Below are positions 26,825 through 36,537 of a DNA stretch of 64,000 nucleotides, piece by piece. The position numbers and the translations under genes are program-made. This DNA comes from Pandoraea apista (lineage in GTDB: Bacteria > Pseudomonadota > Gammaproteobacteria > Burkholderiales > Burkholderiaceae). The notes below the pieces were generated by a model. It did not search any database. It worked only from the letters and a program-made list of their open reading frames with translations, and had not been told where the DNA came from. The stretch covers positions 620,001-684,000 of the forward strand of contig NZ_CP013481.2 of assembly GCF_001465595.2 (NCBI RefSeq), in the 5' to 3' direction. Every line of letters begins with the position of its first letter. Within the stretch, counting starts at the first letter, position 1.

Positions 26825-29622
26825 TTGTCCTGTTTCTTGAGGAGCAGGATCGTGGCGCCCAGAATGACGGGCACGGCAACGAGCATCGGCCAGAAGGCGT
26901 TGCCAAGATCGGCAAACCCGAGCGCCTTGTTGAAGACGCCACGGCTGATAATCAACATGTAAGTCGCCGGATAGATCTCGCCGATGAACCGGCCCGAGCC
27001 CTCCATCGAGGGCACCGGCGTGAGCATCCCGGAGAATTGGATCGCGGGAATCATCGTGCCGATCATCGTGAAGAACAGGGCCGCGATCTGGCTGCGGGTG
27101 AAAGTCGACGCGAGCAGGCCAATGCCCGTGGCGACGACGTTGAAAATGAAGACGGCGGTGACCAGCGTAAGGAAACTACCCTTGATCGGCACACCGAACA
27201 GCGTCACGGCGATGAGTGCCATGAGCAGGAAGTTGAGCATCGCGAGCGCGACGTAAGGGATCTGCTTGCCGATCAGGAATTCCGTGCGCGACACCGGCGT
27301 GACATACAGATTCAGAATCGAGCCGAGTTCTTTCTCCCGTACCACGGACAACGCCGTGAGCATCGCGGGCAACATCAGCAATAGCAGCGGGATGACGGCG
27401 GGCACCATTGCCGGAAGACTCTTTACGTCGGGGTTATAGCGATAGCGTGTCTCGATATCGAGCGACGCCGTTGGCCGCACGCCGAGGCGTCGCAAAGACT
27501 GATCGGCCAGCCAGTTCTGATGCATGCCCTGCACGTAACCCTGCACCGTCTCCGCCCGCATCGGCATCGCGCCGTCGATCCATGCGCCGATCTGCACGGC
27601 CCTGCCGTGCGACACGTCGCGGGCGAACCCCGGCGGTATCTCAATGGCCAGCGACAGCTCGCCGTTGCGCAGGCGCCGGTCCATGTCGTCGTAATCGGTG
27701 ATGGGTCGTTGCTCGACGAAGTAGCGCGACCCCGCAATGTTGAGCGCGTAGTTCTGGCTGAGCGTGGTCTGGTCGCGGTCGAGCACGGCGTAACGCAGGT
27801 CTTCCACGTCCATGCTGATGCCGTAGCCCATCACGAGCATCAGGACGAGCGAGCCCACCAACGCAAGCGTGGCACGCACGGGGTCGCGTTGCAGTTCCAG
27901 CGTCTCGCGCCACAGGTAACTGATCATGCGGCCGAGTGAAAACGCCTTGTGGCTCGCATGCGTGGCCTCGGCGGCGGTGTCCGCAAGCGTTGTGTTCGGC
28001 GATCCGGACGCCTCGGCAGTATGGGACGTTTCGGGGGCTTCGGGCGTACCGCCGCCCGCTTCGACCAGGTATTCGATGAACGCCTGCTCCAGCGTAGCCG
28101 CGCCTTTATCCTGCGTGATCTTCGCGGGCGGATCGGAGACGAGCACTTTGCCCGCGTGCATCAGCGAGATGCGGTCGCAGCGGTCCGCCTCGTTCATGAA
28201 GTGCGTGGAGATGAAGATTGTCACGCGATCCCGGCGAGACAATTCGACCAGCAGGCGCCAGAAATTGTCGCGGGCCACCGGATCGACCCCCGAGGTCGGT
28301 TCGTCGAGAATCAGCAGTTCGGGTTTGTGTACCATCGCCACCGCAAGCGACAGCCGCTGGCGCATGCCCAGCGGAATGCTGTCCGGCAGGGCATCGAGTA
28401 CATCGGCCAGACCGAAGCGCTGCACCATCTCCGCCACGCGCGCGCCGACTTCTGCCTCGGGAACATGGAACAGCCGCGCGTGCAGCACGAGGTTCTGATG
28501 CACCGTCAACTCGGTGTACAACGAGAACGCCTGCGACATGTAGCCCACGCGACGGCGCGTATCGATATCTTTCGGATCGACCTCGTTGCCGAAGAGCCAT
28601 GCCTGACCTTCGCTCGCTTGCAGCAGGCCGGTGAGCATCTTCATCGTGGTCGATTTGCCGCATCCGTTCGAGCCGAGAAAGCCGAAGATCTCGCCGCGAC
28701 GAATACGAAAATCGACATGATCGACAGCGATAAAATCGCCGAACCGCATGGTCAGCCCTTTGGCCTCGATGGCGATTTCCGTATGCTCGTCGATATGCAG
28801 CGGGGGAATCACGACCGGCTCGTAGCCGATCTTCTTGTCGTCCGGCAACAGGTCGATGAATGCGGCTTCGAGGTTGTCGCGGTGCGTACGCGCCAGCAAT
28901 TCGGCCGGCGTACCGGTCGCGAGTACTTTGCCGGCGTCCATCGCCACGAGCCAGTCGAAGCGCTGCGCTTCGTCCATGTACGCGGTGGCGACGATCACGC
29001 TCATGGCCGGACGCTCCCGGCGAATGCGCGCGATCAGATCCCAGAACTGCGCGCGGGCAAGCGGGTCGACGCCGGTTGTCGGTTCATCGAGAATCAGCAG
29101 ATCCGGATCGTGAATCAGAGCGCAGCACAGGCCGAGCTTCTGCTTCATCCCGCCCGAGAGCTTGCCGGCCGGACGTTCGAGAAACGGATGCAGGCCGGTG
29201 CTTCGCGTAAGGTCATCGATGCGGCGGCGACGCTCGGCAGCGTTGTGGCCGAACAGGCGCGCGAAGAATTGCAGGTTCTCTTCGACGGAGAGCGTCGGGT
29301 AGAGATTCTTGCCAAGCCCCTGCGGCATGTAGGCAATGCGCGGGCAAACGAGATCGCGGTGGGCTTTGCTCGCCATGTCGCCGCCGAGGGCCTCGACCGT
29401 GCCCGTCTGCACTGCGCGCGCCCCCGCGATGAGCGATAGCAATGTGGACTTGCCGACACCGTCCGGGCCGATCAGACCGACCATGCAGTTGGCCGGAATG
29501 TCGATGCCCACGTCGTCCAGCGCTAGGGTTTTGCGGCCGTAACGCAGTGTCACGCCGGCGACGTGGACGACCGGCGGCACAGCATGTCCCGGTGGCGAGC
29601 GAAGCATGGGGGGCGCGGTCAT
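26821..29622 (-). CDS. rbbA: RbbA-like ABC protein (two ATPase domains fused to an ABC-2 permease)
   Basis: 933 residues. First ATPase domain: Walker [10 protein letters not shown] (about 52-60), signature LSGGMKQK, Walker [14 protein letters not shown]. Second: Walker [10 protein letters not shown] (about 313-321), degenerate signature PLGMRQRL, Walker [14 protein letters not shown]. After a Thr/Ala-rich linker (about 525-565) comes a permease with six membrane segments and [22 protein letters not shown]. The degenerate second signature also occurs in E. coli RbbA. With the HlyD adaptor and outer-membrane factor upstream it should form a tripartite exporter. The start at 29620-29622 is one of several; a later Met is possible. 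Confidence 0.92.
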   Translation of the reverse strand: MTAPPMLRSPPGHAVPPVVHVAGVTLRYGRKTLALDDVGIDIPANCMVGLIGPDGVGKSTLLSLIAGARAVQTGTVEALGGDMASKAHRDLVCPRIAYMPQGLGKNLYPTLSVEENLQFFARLFGHNAAERRRRIDDLTRSTGLHPFLERPAGKLSGGMKQKLGLCCALIHDPDLLILDEPTTGVDPLARAQFWDLIARIRRERPAMSVIVATAYMDEAQRFDWLVAMDAGKVLATGTPAELLARTHRDNLEAAFIDLLPDDKKIGYEPVVIPPLHIDEHTEIAIEAKGLTMRFGDFIAVDHVDFRIRRGEIFGFLGSNGCGKSTTMKMLTGLLQASEGQAWLFGNEVDPKDIDTRRRVGYMSQAFSLYTELTVHQNLVLHARLFHVPEAEVGARVAEMVQRFGLADVLDALPDSIPLGMRQRLSLAVAMVHKPELLILDEPTSGVDPVARDNFWRLLVELSRRDRVTIFISTHFMNEADRCDRISLMHAGKVLVSDPPAKITQDKGAATLEQAFIEYLVEAGGGTPEAPETSHTAEASGSPNTTLADTAAEATHASHKAFSLGRMISYLWRETLELQRDPVRATLALVGSLVLMLVMGYGISMDVEDLRYAVLDRDQTTLSQNYALNIAGSRYFVEQRPITDYDDMDRRLRNGELSLAIEIPPGFARDVSHGRAVQIGAWIDGAMPMRAETVQGYVQGMHQNWLADQSLRRLGVRPTASLDIETRYRYNPDVKSLPAMVPAVIPLLLLMLPAMLTALSVVREKELGSILNLYVTPVSRTEFLIGKQIPYVALAMLNFLLMALIAVTLFGVPIKGSFLTLVTAVFIFNVVATGIGLLASTFTRSQIAALFFTMIGTMIPAIQFSGMLTPVPSMEGSGRFIGEIYPATYMLIISRGVFNKALGFADLGNAFWPMLVAVPVILGATILLLKKQDK

Positions 29623-29632
29623 GATGCGCGCC

Positions 29633-30706
29633 TCACTGCGGCAGCTTCGTCTGCAATTGGGCCGGCCACGGCGCCTGGCTGTCGGTCTTCACCCATGTGA
29701 CACCGGGCAGGCCGGTCTTCACGAGCGCGAGGTGCTTTTGCAGCAATTCCGGAGCAATTTGTGCGCGCACGCGGAACATGAGCTTCTGACGCTCGCTCTC
29801 GGTCTCCACGGTTTTCGGTGTGAATTGCGCCGTGCTGGAAACGAACGAGATGCTTGCGGGAATCACGTACTGCGGCGCCGCGTCGAGAATGATGCGCGCC
29901 TCGGCGCCGATGGCCAGACGCCCCGCCACCGTTTCGGGCAGGAAGAACGTCATGTAGACATCCGACAGGTCAACGAGGTTGAGTACCTTGCCGCCAGCCG
30001 CCAGCACTTCGCCCGGCTGTGCCACACGATATTGCACGCGGCCGTCGCGCGGCGCCTTGAGTTCGCTGTCAGTGATATCGGCTTCGATACGGTTGACGGT
30101 GGCCTGCGCGGCTTGCACAGTCGACCGGGCTCCGGTGACCTGAGCGTTGGCGGCTTCCACGGCCGACTGCGCGGCGGCGACTTGCGCGCGAGCGGCGTTG
30201 ACAGCCGCGCGTGTGCTGCGAACCCGTGCACGGTCGTCGTCCAGTTCCTGCACCGACGAGGCGCCTTCCCTGGACAATGTCTCCGAACGGGACAAACGCC
30301 GTTGCGCCGCATCGAGTTCGGCTTCGCGGGCGGCGACATTTGCCTCGGCCGTCGCCTTGTCGGATAGCCTAGCGGCGGCCTGTGCCTGAATGGCTGCGAC
30401 GTTGGTCACTGCCTGCTGATACTGCGCGCGCGCTTCGTCGCGCTGCGCGTTGAGCGTGTCGATCTGCATCTTGGCGAGCACCTGACCCGCTTTCACGAAA
30501 TCGCCTTCCCGAACGTAGATGGCTTCGACACGGCCGGCAAGCTTGGTCGCGACGTCGACTTCCGTCGCTTCGATCCGGCCGTTTCCACTTGCGAAACCCT
30601 CGCCGGGGCCCGTGTGGCTGTAAGTCTTCCACCCGTACCAACCCAGCCCGATCACGGCGAGCACGATCAGCGCGGGAACCAGTTTCTTGGCATTGGGAAG
30701 CGTCAT
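29633..30706 (-). CDS. HlyD/EmrA-family periplasmic adaptor (YhiI-like)
   Basis: 357 residues. One N-terminal membrane segment (about 10-28), a split lipoyl domain ([34 protein letters not shown] over about 43-78, and [22 protein letters not shown] near 215), a long Ala/Arg/Glu-rich coiled-coil hairpin (about 88-205) and a beta-barrel domain. It links the inner-membrane ABC transporter to the outer-membrane channel. It lies between the outer-membrane factor (20 bases upstream) and the RbbA-like gene (10 bases downstream), so this is one operon. Confidence 0.92.
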   Translation of the reverse strand: MTLPNAKKLVPALIVLAVIGLGWYGWKTYSHTGPGEGFASGNGRIEATEVDVATKLAGRVEAIYVREGDFVKAGQVLAKMQIDTLNAQRDEARAQYQQAVTNVAAIQAQAAARLSDKATAEANVAAREAELDAAQRRLSRSETLSREGASSVQELDDDRARVRSTRAAVNAARAQVAAAQSAVEAANAQVTGARSTVQAAQATVNRIEADITDSELKAPRDGRVQYRVAQPGEVLAAGGKVLNLVDLSDVYMTFFLPETVAGRLAIGAEARIILDAAPQYVIPASISFVSSTAQFTPKTVETESERQKLMFRVRAQIAPELLQKHLALVKTGLPGVTWVKTDSQAPWPAQLQTKLPQ

Positions 30707-30726
30707 GTTCTTTTGACCTCTTGAAT

Positions 30727-32304
30727 TTATTGGACGGCTGGCGCGGCGTTAGTCGGACTTGCGGCACCCGTCCCGTCAGGTGGCGACGGTTCGACGACGC
30801 GAGGCGTGCGTGCGAACGGTCCACCCGGCGCGGCGGCGGCCGGCATGAGGCGGCTGCCCCCGCCAAGCGCCGTGTAGAGCGACACGCGCGCGGACAGCAG
30901 CGCGCGGCGCGTCTGCACCGTTTGTTGTTCGATGGCGAGGAGATCGCGCTGCGCGTCGAGCACTTCGAGGAAGGCTGCAGCGCCGTGGTCGTAACGCAGT
31001 TTGGCAAGCCGTGCGCGTTCTGCCTGCGCGTCTTGCGTCGCTTGCAGGATCGTGACCTGATCGGCCAGCCAGCGGCGTGCGCTCAAGGCATCTGCCACGT
31101 CGCGGAACGCGCCCTGAATCGTCTTCTCGTAATTCGCCACCGACTCCACGCGTCGGGCCTCGGCGAGATCGAGATTGTTCACGAGGCGTCCGCCCTGAAA
31201 GATTGGAATATTGATGCTGGGCGTGAATGTCCATGCGGCGCTGCCCGCCTTGAACAACCCGTCGAGCGCGCTGCTTGCCGTGCCCACTGAGCCGGTGAGC
31301 GTGATCTGCGGGAAAAAGGCTGCGCGCGCCGCACCAATGTTCGCGTGAGCGGCACGCAATTGGTATTCGGCGGCGATGATATCGGGCCGGTCTTCCAGCA
31401 ACGACGAGGGCAGGCCGGGTTCGAGGTCGCGCATCAGACGCGCGTCGTCGACCGTGCGATCCAACGCCAGCGGCGACGTGTCAATCGGCGCCCCCACTAG
31501 CACTTGAAGCGCATGGGCCTGTGTGGCGCGCTGTTGCTGGAGTTGCGTGACGAGCGCACGCGCTTGTTGCCATAGCGTGGTGACTTCGGTGAGATCGAGC
31601 TTTGATGTCGAGCCGACCTGCTCGCGACGCGTAAAGATACGCAACGACTCGGCGCGGCTGTCCACCGTCTGCTGCGCGAGGGCAATGCGTTCGTCGAACT
31701 CGCGCAAGCTCAGCCACGTCTGCGCGACTTGCGAGATCAGGCTCAGTTCAAGGGCGCGACGAGAGGCATCGGAGGCCAAATAATCATCGAGCGCAGCATC
31801 CTTCAGATTACGGATGCGTCCCCAGAAGTCCAGCTCCCAGGTCGACAAGCCGAGGCCGACCTGATACTGGCTGCTGATGTAGGGGTTGCCGGTGAGACTC
31901 AGATCGCGCGGCAGCCGCTGACGTGTCTCGCTGGCGCCGGCGCCCAGTGAAGGAAACAGATCGGCGCGTTGAATGCCATAAGCCGCTCGCGCTTGTTCGA
32001 CACGGGCGAGCGCGACGCGCAGATCGCGGTTATTGGCCAGTGCGGTCTCGATGAGGCTGCGCAACTGCGGATCGGCGAAATACTCGCGCCAATCGAGCGC
32101 AGACGCCGGTTGTGCGGCGGCAGTGGCGGCAGATGGGCTGACATCGGGCGTCCACACATCGGCCACTGGAGCCTCGGGGCGCGCATAAGTCGGCGCCATC
32201 GAAATGCAGCCGCTAAGCAGGGTAGCGACAAGTGCGGCTGTCGCGGCAATCGCGAAGGTGTTCGCGACGCCAGAATGCATACGTGAATTGCATGGTTTCG
32301 CCAT
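30727..32304 (-). CDS. NodT-family outer-membrane efflux lipoprotein (OprM-like)
   Basis: 525 residues. A signal peptide ends in the lipobox LLSGC (Cys at about 32), followed by the two OEP repeats of TolC-like channels with RADLFPSLGAGASETRQR and NIGAARAAFFPQITLTGSVG. It is the outer-membrane exit duct of the tripartite exporter encoded downstream. The start ATG has GGAGGTC nine bases upstream. It is the first gene of the five-gene unit; a TATAGT -10-like hexamer lies in the 264-base gap before it (minus strand, 32334-32339). A Pro/Ala-rich tail of about 35 residues follows the last repeat. Confidence 0.93.
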   Translation of the reverse strand: MAKPCNSRMHSGVANTFAIAATAALVATLLSGCISMAPTYARPEAPVADVWTPDVSPSAATAAAQPASALDWREYFADPQLRSLIETALANNRDLRVALARVEQARAAYGIQRADLFPSLGAGASETRQRLPRDLSLTGNPYISSQYQVGLGLSTWELDFWGRIRNLKDAALDDYLASDASRRALELSLISQVAQTWLSLREFDERIALAQQTVDSRAESLRIFTRREQVGSTSKLDLTEVTTLWQQARALVTQLQQQRATQAHALQVLVGAPIDTSPLALDRTVDDARLMRDLEPGLPSSLLEDRPDIIAAEYQLRAAHANIGAARAAFFPQITLTGSVGTASSALDGLFKAGSAAWTFTPSINIPIFQGGRLVNNLDLAEARRVESVANYEKTIQGAFRDVADALSARRWLADQVTILQATQDAQAERARLAKLRYDHGAAAFLEVLDAQRDLLAIEQQTVQTRRALLSARVSLYTALGGGSRLMPAAAAPGGPFARTPRVVEPSPPDGTGAASPTNAAPAVQ

Positions 32305-32404
32305 AGAAGCTTCGACCTCCCGACGGACACCTAACTATAGCTCGGTGACGTAAATCGGCGTATACCAGAGAGGTCGAAAAAAAGCGAACGGTTGTGCTAA
32401 ATCA

Positions 32405-32447
32405 ACAGGGGCCCCGAATCGAGTAGAGCATCGACTCAGGGCCCTGT
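32405..32447 (-). terminator. Candidate terminator downstream of trpE
   Basis: A long imperfect hairpin of about 16 pairs (one bulge, two mismatches) with an 8-base loop, about 120 bases after trpE. On the minus strand it is followed by TGATTT. It separates trpE from the efflux operon. Confidence 0.5.
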
Positions 32448-32555
32448 GAATTTAGATGTCACGCGCATGCAATATAAGGAAAGCGTTCGCGTTTCAAACA
32501 GCGGCTTGCTTTACTTTGGTGCGGTAGCGCACGGCAGTGGTCCGCGCGCCGTATG

Positions 32556-32580
32556 GCTGAGTACTGGTTCAGTACTCAGC
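32556..32580 (-). other. Perfect hairpin spanning the trpE stop codon
   Basis: A 10-bp perfect stem (GCTGAGTACT at 32556-32565, AGTACTCAGC at 32571-32580) with a 5-base loop that includes part of the TGA stop of trpE. No T-tract follows. It may protect the 3' end of the mRNA or be left from the end of the original operon. Confidence 0.6.
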
Positions 32581-34074
32581 GTCGAGACCGTCCTGCACCT
32601 GTTCGGCCGCACGCAGCACGGCACGCGCCTTGTTTTCCGTCTCTTGCCATTCGGATTCGGGTACCGAGTCGGCCACGATACCGGCAGCGGCTTGCACATA
32701 CAGATTGCCGTCCTTGATCACGCCCGTGCGAATCGCGATGGCGACATCCATTTCACCACCGAACGACAGATAGCCCACGGCGCCGCCGTACAGGCCGCGC
32801 TTGACCGGCTCGAGTTCGTCGATCAGTTCCATGGCGCGAACCTTCGGTGCACCGGTGAGCGTGCCGGCGGGGAACGTGGCACGCAGTACGTCGATGTTCG
32901 ACAGTCCGGGTTGCAGACGGCCTTCCACCGAACTCACGATGTGCTGCACATGCGAGTACTTCTCGATGACCATCTTGTCGGTGACTTCCACTGTGCCTGT
33001 CTGCGCGATGCGGCCCACGTCGTTGCGCGCCAGATCGATGAGCATGACGTGTTCCGCGATTTCCTTCGGGTCGCCAAGCAATTCGGTCGCCAACTCAGCG
33101 TCGCGTTCGGGCGTGGCGCCACGTGGGCGGGTGCCGGCCAATGGGCGAATCGTCACGATTTCATGCTCGCCGTCGGGCGTTTGACGACGCTCCTGACGCA
33201 CGAGGATCTCGGGCGACGCGCCCACGACCTGGAAGTCGCCGAAGTTGTAGAAGTACATGTACGGCGACGGATTCAGGGAGCGCAGCGCGCGGTAGAGCGA
33301 CAGCGGGGCGTCGCGATAGGGTTTGATGAGGCGCTGGCCGACCTGAACCTGCATCAATTCGCCCGCTTCGATCGCTTCCTTGGCCTTCGCGACGGCCGCG
33401 AGGTAATCCGGCTTGGCGAACTCGCGGAAAGTTTCGGTACGCACGCTGCCGGACGTGACCGGGGCGTCGACCGGCGCCTTCAGGCGGGCGCGCAACTCGC
33501 GCAGGCGCAGGCGTGCTTTCGAATAGGCTTCCGGCTGCGTGGGATCGGCATAGATGATGAGGTAGAGCTTGCCGGTCAGATTGTCGATGACAGCGAGTTC
33601 TTCCGTGAGCAGCAACTGAATGTCGGGCAGGTTCAGATCGTCGCGCGGCGTGGTGTGCGCGAGCTTCTTCTCGATGTAGCGCACGGCGTCGTAGCCGAAG
33701 TAACCGGCGAGGCCACCGCAAAAGCGCGGCATGCCCGGCCGCAGCGCCACTTTGTAGCGCGCCTGAAACTGGGTGATGAACTCAAGCGGATCGCCGTCAT
33801 GGGTTTCGACGACGGCACCGTCGCGTACCACTTCGGTTTTCGGACCGAAGCTGCGCAGCAGCGTGTGGGCCGACAGGCCGATGAACGAGTAACGGCCGAA
33901 ACGCTCGCCGCCGACGACGGATTCGAGCAGAAAGGTGTTCGCGCCACGGCGATCGCCCAGCGCCAGCTTGAGATACAGCGAGAGCGGCGTATCGAGATCG
34001 GCGAAGGCTTCGGCGATCAGCGGAATGCGGTTGAAGCCCTGATTGGCCAGCGATTTGAATTCGAGTTCGGTCAT
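32569..34074 (-). CDS. trpE: Anthranilate synthase component I
   Basis: 501 residues. It makes anthranilate from chorismate with ammonia from TrpG. The N-terminal feedback domain holds LLESVVGGERFGRYSFIG (about 46-63) with the SV/GRYS elements that bind tryptophan. The C-terminal chorismate-binding domain has GSPEIL-type ASPEILVR, IRPLAGTRPRGATPERD, LIDLARNDVGRIA and PAGTLTGAPKVRAMELIDELE. The start ATG at 34072-34074 gives MTELEFKSLA. It is preceded by a Trp-codon-rich leader after gph, and trpG is not next to it but about 15.5 kb away. Confidence 0.97.
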   Translation of the reverse strand: MTELEFKSLANQGFNRIPLIAEAFADLDTPLSLYLKLALGDRRGANTFLLESVVGGERFGRYSFIGLSAHTLLRSFGPKTEVVRDGAVVETHDGDPLEFITQFQARYKVALRPGMPRFCGGLAGYFGYDAVRYIEKKLAHTTPRDDLNLPDIQLLLTEELAVIDNLTGKLYLIIYADPTQPEAYSKARLRLRELRARLKAPVDAPVTSGSVRTETFREFAKPDYLAAVAKAKEAIEAGELMQVQVGQRLIKPYRDAPLSLYRALRSLNPSPYMYFYNFGDFQVVGASPEILVRQERRQTPDGEHEIVTIRPLAGTRPRGATPERDAELATELLGDPKEIAEHVMLIDLARNDVGRIAQTGTVEVTDKMVIEKYSHVQHIVSSVEGRLQPGLSNIDVLRATFPAGTLTGAPKVRAMELIDELEPVKRGLYGGAVGYLSFGGEMDVAIAIRTGVIKDGNLYVQAAAGIVADSVPESEWQETENKARAVLRAAEQVQDGLDAEY

Positions 34075-34297
34075 GTTGCACTCTGCCTGCAAGTTTGCCG
34101 GCGGGTGAGCCCGCAGATTCGGCGTGGATTGGCGTTGAGAATACCTGAGTCGTGTCGGGGTGGATGTGCTGACCCACACCGGGGCTTGGTGAGCGCGCAC
34201 GCATATGCGATGCGACGGCGACGACCGCGTCTCGGTGAATCCGCGCGCCGTACGAGACGGCGTGCCGATCTATGACTTCTTGGGAACAACAACGATG

Positions 34298-34354
34298 CAA
34301 GAAACGGGTTGCTGAAGACGAACTCCAGCGGTCCCGGCCACCCCTTTGAAGGGT
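34298..34354 (-). promoter_or_regulatory. Candidate trp attenuator region
   Basis: Directly after trpL the minus strand can fold in exclusive ways. The 7-base segment at 34311-34317 pairs with 34323-34329 (one G-U) as a hairpin with a 5-base loop, and the overlapping 34310-34316 pairs perfectly (7 of 7) with 34354-34360, which contains the trpL stop. In addition 34298-34307 is a perfect 10-bp complement of 34409-34418 within the leader coding region. Alternative pairing that depends on ribosome position is the hallmark of attenuation. The T-tract after the hairpin is weak, so the mechanism is inferred. Confidence 0.55.
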
Positions 34355-34429
34355 TCAGCAGGACCAGCGTCGCCAGGGCCAGGCCCCCCGGTCGATCACG
34401 CTAAGACTCCGTTTCTTGTTCAGGAACAT
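34355..34429 (-). CDS. trpL: trp operon leader peptide (24 residues, three Trp)
   Basis: A 25-codon frame, ATG at 34427-34429 and TGA at 34355-34357, which ends in AWPWRRWSC with Trp at residues 17, 19 and 22 of 24. Trp is the rarest residue, and three within six codons just before a stop upstream of trpE is the classic sign of a leader whose translation senses charged tRNA-Trp. It starts 33 bases after the gph stop and 280 bases before trpE. The Shine-Dalgarno is weak. The following segment can form alternative hairpins. Too short for routine gene finding. No clear promoter was found, so it may be read from rpe-gph. Confidence 0.7.
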   Translation of the reverse strand: MFLNKKRSLSVIDRGAWPWRRWSC

Positions 34430-34461
34430 GCGCTTGAATGGCAGTGTGGACGATGGCGAAC

Positions 34462-35172
34462 TCAGCTCGCCAGAGAGGGCGTTGCTTCGGGCAGAATGGC
34501 CCGGGCAGCGCCCAGAATTGAGGCGACTATACCATCCGTGTCGATCGTTTGTATAGATTCGCCATGGTTGTAACCATACGGCACCGTGAGCGACCGGCAG
34601 CCCGCCGCGCGGGCGGCTTGCGCGTCGTTGGCCGAGTCGCCGACCAGCACGGCTTGCGCCGGCGAAACACCGAACGCTTCGCAGGCTTTGACCAGCGGCA
34701 TCGGGTCGGGCTTGCGCTTGGGCCATGAGTCGCCGCCGTACACGAGGTCGAACTGATCGGACAGGCCGTAGTGCTCGAGCAAGGCCACTGCAAAGCGATG
34801 CTGCTTGTTGGTGATGCACGCCACCGGCAGACCGGCGTTGCGCAATGCCGTCAGCCCTTCGCGCACTTCGGGATAGAGGGTCGTGTGCTCGCCGTTGATC
34901 GACGTATAGACGGCTTCGTACTTGTCCTGCGCACGTTCGAACAGCGCGTCGATGTCGGCTTCGGGAAACCGCTCGGCGAGGGTCTTGCGCACCAGATTGG
35001 CGGTGCCTTTGCCCACGAAGGTCATCAGGCGCCCGGTCGGTACCGGCTCGGCGCCCAGATCGGCCAGCATGGCGTTGAGCGCCACGCTGAAGTCGCCTGC
35101 CGTGTCGACGAGCGTACCGTCGAGGTCGATCAGCACCGCGCGGATGCCGTCCAGTCGAAGCGGATGGGTCAT
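34462..35172 (-). CDS. gph: Phosphoglycolate phosphatase
   Basis: 236 residues, HAD superfamily. Motif I is [16 protein letters not shown] (about 13-28, nucleophile Asp), motif II is in ACITNKQ (about 117-123), and motifs III/IV are KPDPMPL and [13 protein letters not shown]. It dephosphorylates 2-phosphoglycolate, which arises in DNA repair and from oxygenation reactions. It overlaps rpe by 4 bases and precedes the trp leader. The rpe-gph-trpE order is common in this family. Confidence 0.95.
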   Translation of the reverse strand: MTHPLRLDGIRAVLIDLDGTLVDTAGDFSVALNAMLADLGAEPVPTGRLMTFVGKGTANLVRKTLAERFPEADIDALFERAQDKYEAVYTSINGEHTTLYPEVREGLTALRNAGLPVACITNKQHRFAVALLEHYGLSDQFDLVYGGDSWPKRKPDPMPLVKACEAFGVSPAQAVLVGDSANDAQAARAAGCRSLTVPYGYNHGESIQTIDTDGIVASILGAARAILPEATPSLAS

Positions 35173-35849
35173 GCCACGCTCGCGAGTTGGGCGCGCATCT
35201 CGTCGATCACCGCCTTGTAGTCGGGTTTGCCGAAGATTGCCGAGCCGGCGACGAATGTGTCGGCCCCGGCGGCAGCGATTTCGGCGATATTGTCGACCTT
35301 CACGCCGCCGTCGATTTCCAGACGAATCTCACGGCCGGTGTCGGCGGTGTAAGCGTCGATGCGCTCGCGCACGGCGCGCAGCTTGTTGAGCGCCTCGGGA
35401 ATGAACGACTGGCCGCCGAAGCCGGGGTTGACCGACATGATGAGCACCATGTCGAGCCGGTCCATCACATGATCGAGGTAATGCAGCGGGGTGCCCGGGT
35501 TGAACACGAGGCCGGCCTTGCAGCCGTTGTCGCGAATCAGGCCGAGCGTACGGTCGATGTGTTCCGACGCTTCCGGGTGAAAAGTGATCAGATTGGCGCC
35601 GGCCTTGGCGAAATCGGGCACGATGCGGTCGACCGGGCGTACCATCAGGTGCACGTCGATGGGCACGTCCACATGCGGGCGGATTGCCTCGCACACCATC
35701 GGGCCGATGGTCAGGTTGGGAACGTAATGGTTGTCCATCACGTCGAAGTGAATCCAGTCGGCGCCCGCCGCCACGACGTTGCGGACTTCTTCGCCCAGCC
35801 GGGCAAAGTCGGCGGACAGGATGCTGGGGGCGATACAGAATTGCGTCAT
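35169..35849 (-). CDS. rpe: Ribulose-phosphate 3-epimerase
   Basis: 226 residues, standard length. TIM-barrel metal enzyme of the pentose phosphate pathway that interconverts ribulose 5-phosphate and xylulose 5-phosphate. Motifs: [15 protein letters not shown] at the start, [19 protein letters not shown] (metal His and Asp), VDVHLMV-type [20 protein letters not shown] and [10 protein letters not shown] with the catalytic Asp. It is the first gene of rpe-gph, and its product channels into gph-independent metabolism, so the pair is a historical operon rather than a pathway. Confidence 0.97.
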   Translation of the reverse strand: MTQFCIAPSILSADFARLGEEVRNVVAAGADWIHFDVMDNHYVPNLTIGPMVCEAIRPHVDVPIDVHLMVRPVDRIVPDFAKAGANLITFHPEASEHIDRTLGLIRDNGCKAGLVFNPGTPLHYLDHVMDRLDMVLIMSVNPGFGGQSFIPEALNKLRAVRERIDAYTADTGREIRLEIDGGVKVDNIAEIAAAGADTFVAGSAIFGKPDYKAVIDEMRAQLASVA

Positions 35850-36135
35850 GGCGAGGGCGGGAGTAGCGTCAAAAGCGATATTTTAAAGCTTTCGCCTGAC
35901 CCCTGCCCGCTGTGAGCCGAAGGGAGGGGGGGAGCGCGCCCCAAACGAGCGCTTTGCCTGCGTGTTTGCCGGTTGCGACCTGCGACGACTTGCCGCAGAA
36001 TGCCTTGCAAAACAAGAGGGCGCATGTGCCGCACGTCCATCACGATGGCGCTCGCGGCCAGCGCCGCACCACACGCAGTCTGAGCTGTCAGACCAGAAAG
36101 TCATCAGAGAGCACCATGCGCAACAGGAACACCCG

Positions 36136-36510
36136 ATGAGCCAGTACGAATTTACCGTCACGGTGCGCCCGCAATATCTCCCGGAGCAATCGGAACCGGA
36201 TCGTCGGCAATTCGCCTTCGCCTACACGATTACGATTCGCAACAGCGGGGAAGTGCCGGCCCAACTGATTTCGCGTCATTGGGTGATCACGGACGGCGAC
36301 AACCATGTGCAGGAAGTGAACGGTCTGGGCGTGGTCGGCCATCAACCGTTTCTGCAACCCGGTGAGCAATTCGAGTACACGAGCTGGGCCATGGTCGCCA
36401 CGCCCGTGGGCACGATGCGTGGCGAGTACTTCTGCGTGGCAGAGGATGGCACGCGGTTCGAAGCGCCCATCGCCGAGTTCGCGCTGACCATGCCGCGCAC
36501 CTTGCACTGA
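36136..36510 (+). CDS. apaG: Co2+/Mg2+ efflux protein ApaG
   Basis: 124 residues, the usual length, with the fibronectin-III-like ApaG fold: YTITIRNSGEVPAQLISRHWVITDGDNHVQEVNGLGVVG over about 33-71 and the C-terminal MRGEYFCVAEDGTRFEAPIAEF. The biochemical role is unclear, although E. coli and Salmonella mutants are linked to Co2+ resistance and Mg2+ homeostasis. The start ATG at 36136 gives the family N-terminus MSQYEFTVTVRP. It is divergent from rpe, with 286 bases between. Confidence 0.95.
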   Translation: MSQYEFTVTVRPQYLPEQSEPDRRQFAFAYTITIRNSGEVPAQLISRHWVITDGDNHVQEVNGLGVVGHQPFLQPGEQFEYTSWAMVATPVGTMRGEYFCVAEDGTRFEAPIAEFALTMPRTLH

Positions 36511-36537
36511 GCCGGGGAGGCGCAGGGTGTTCGCACG

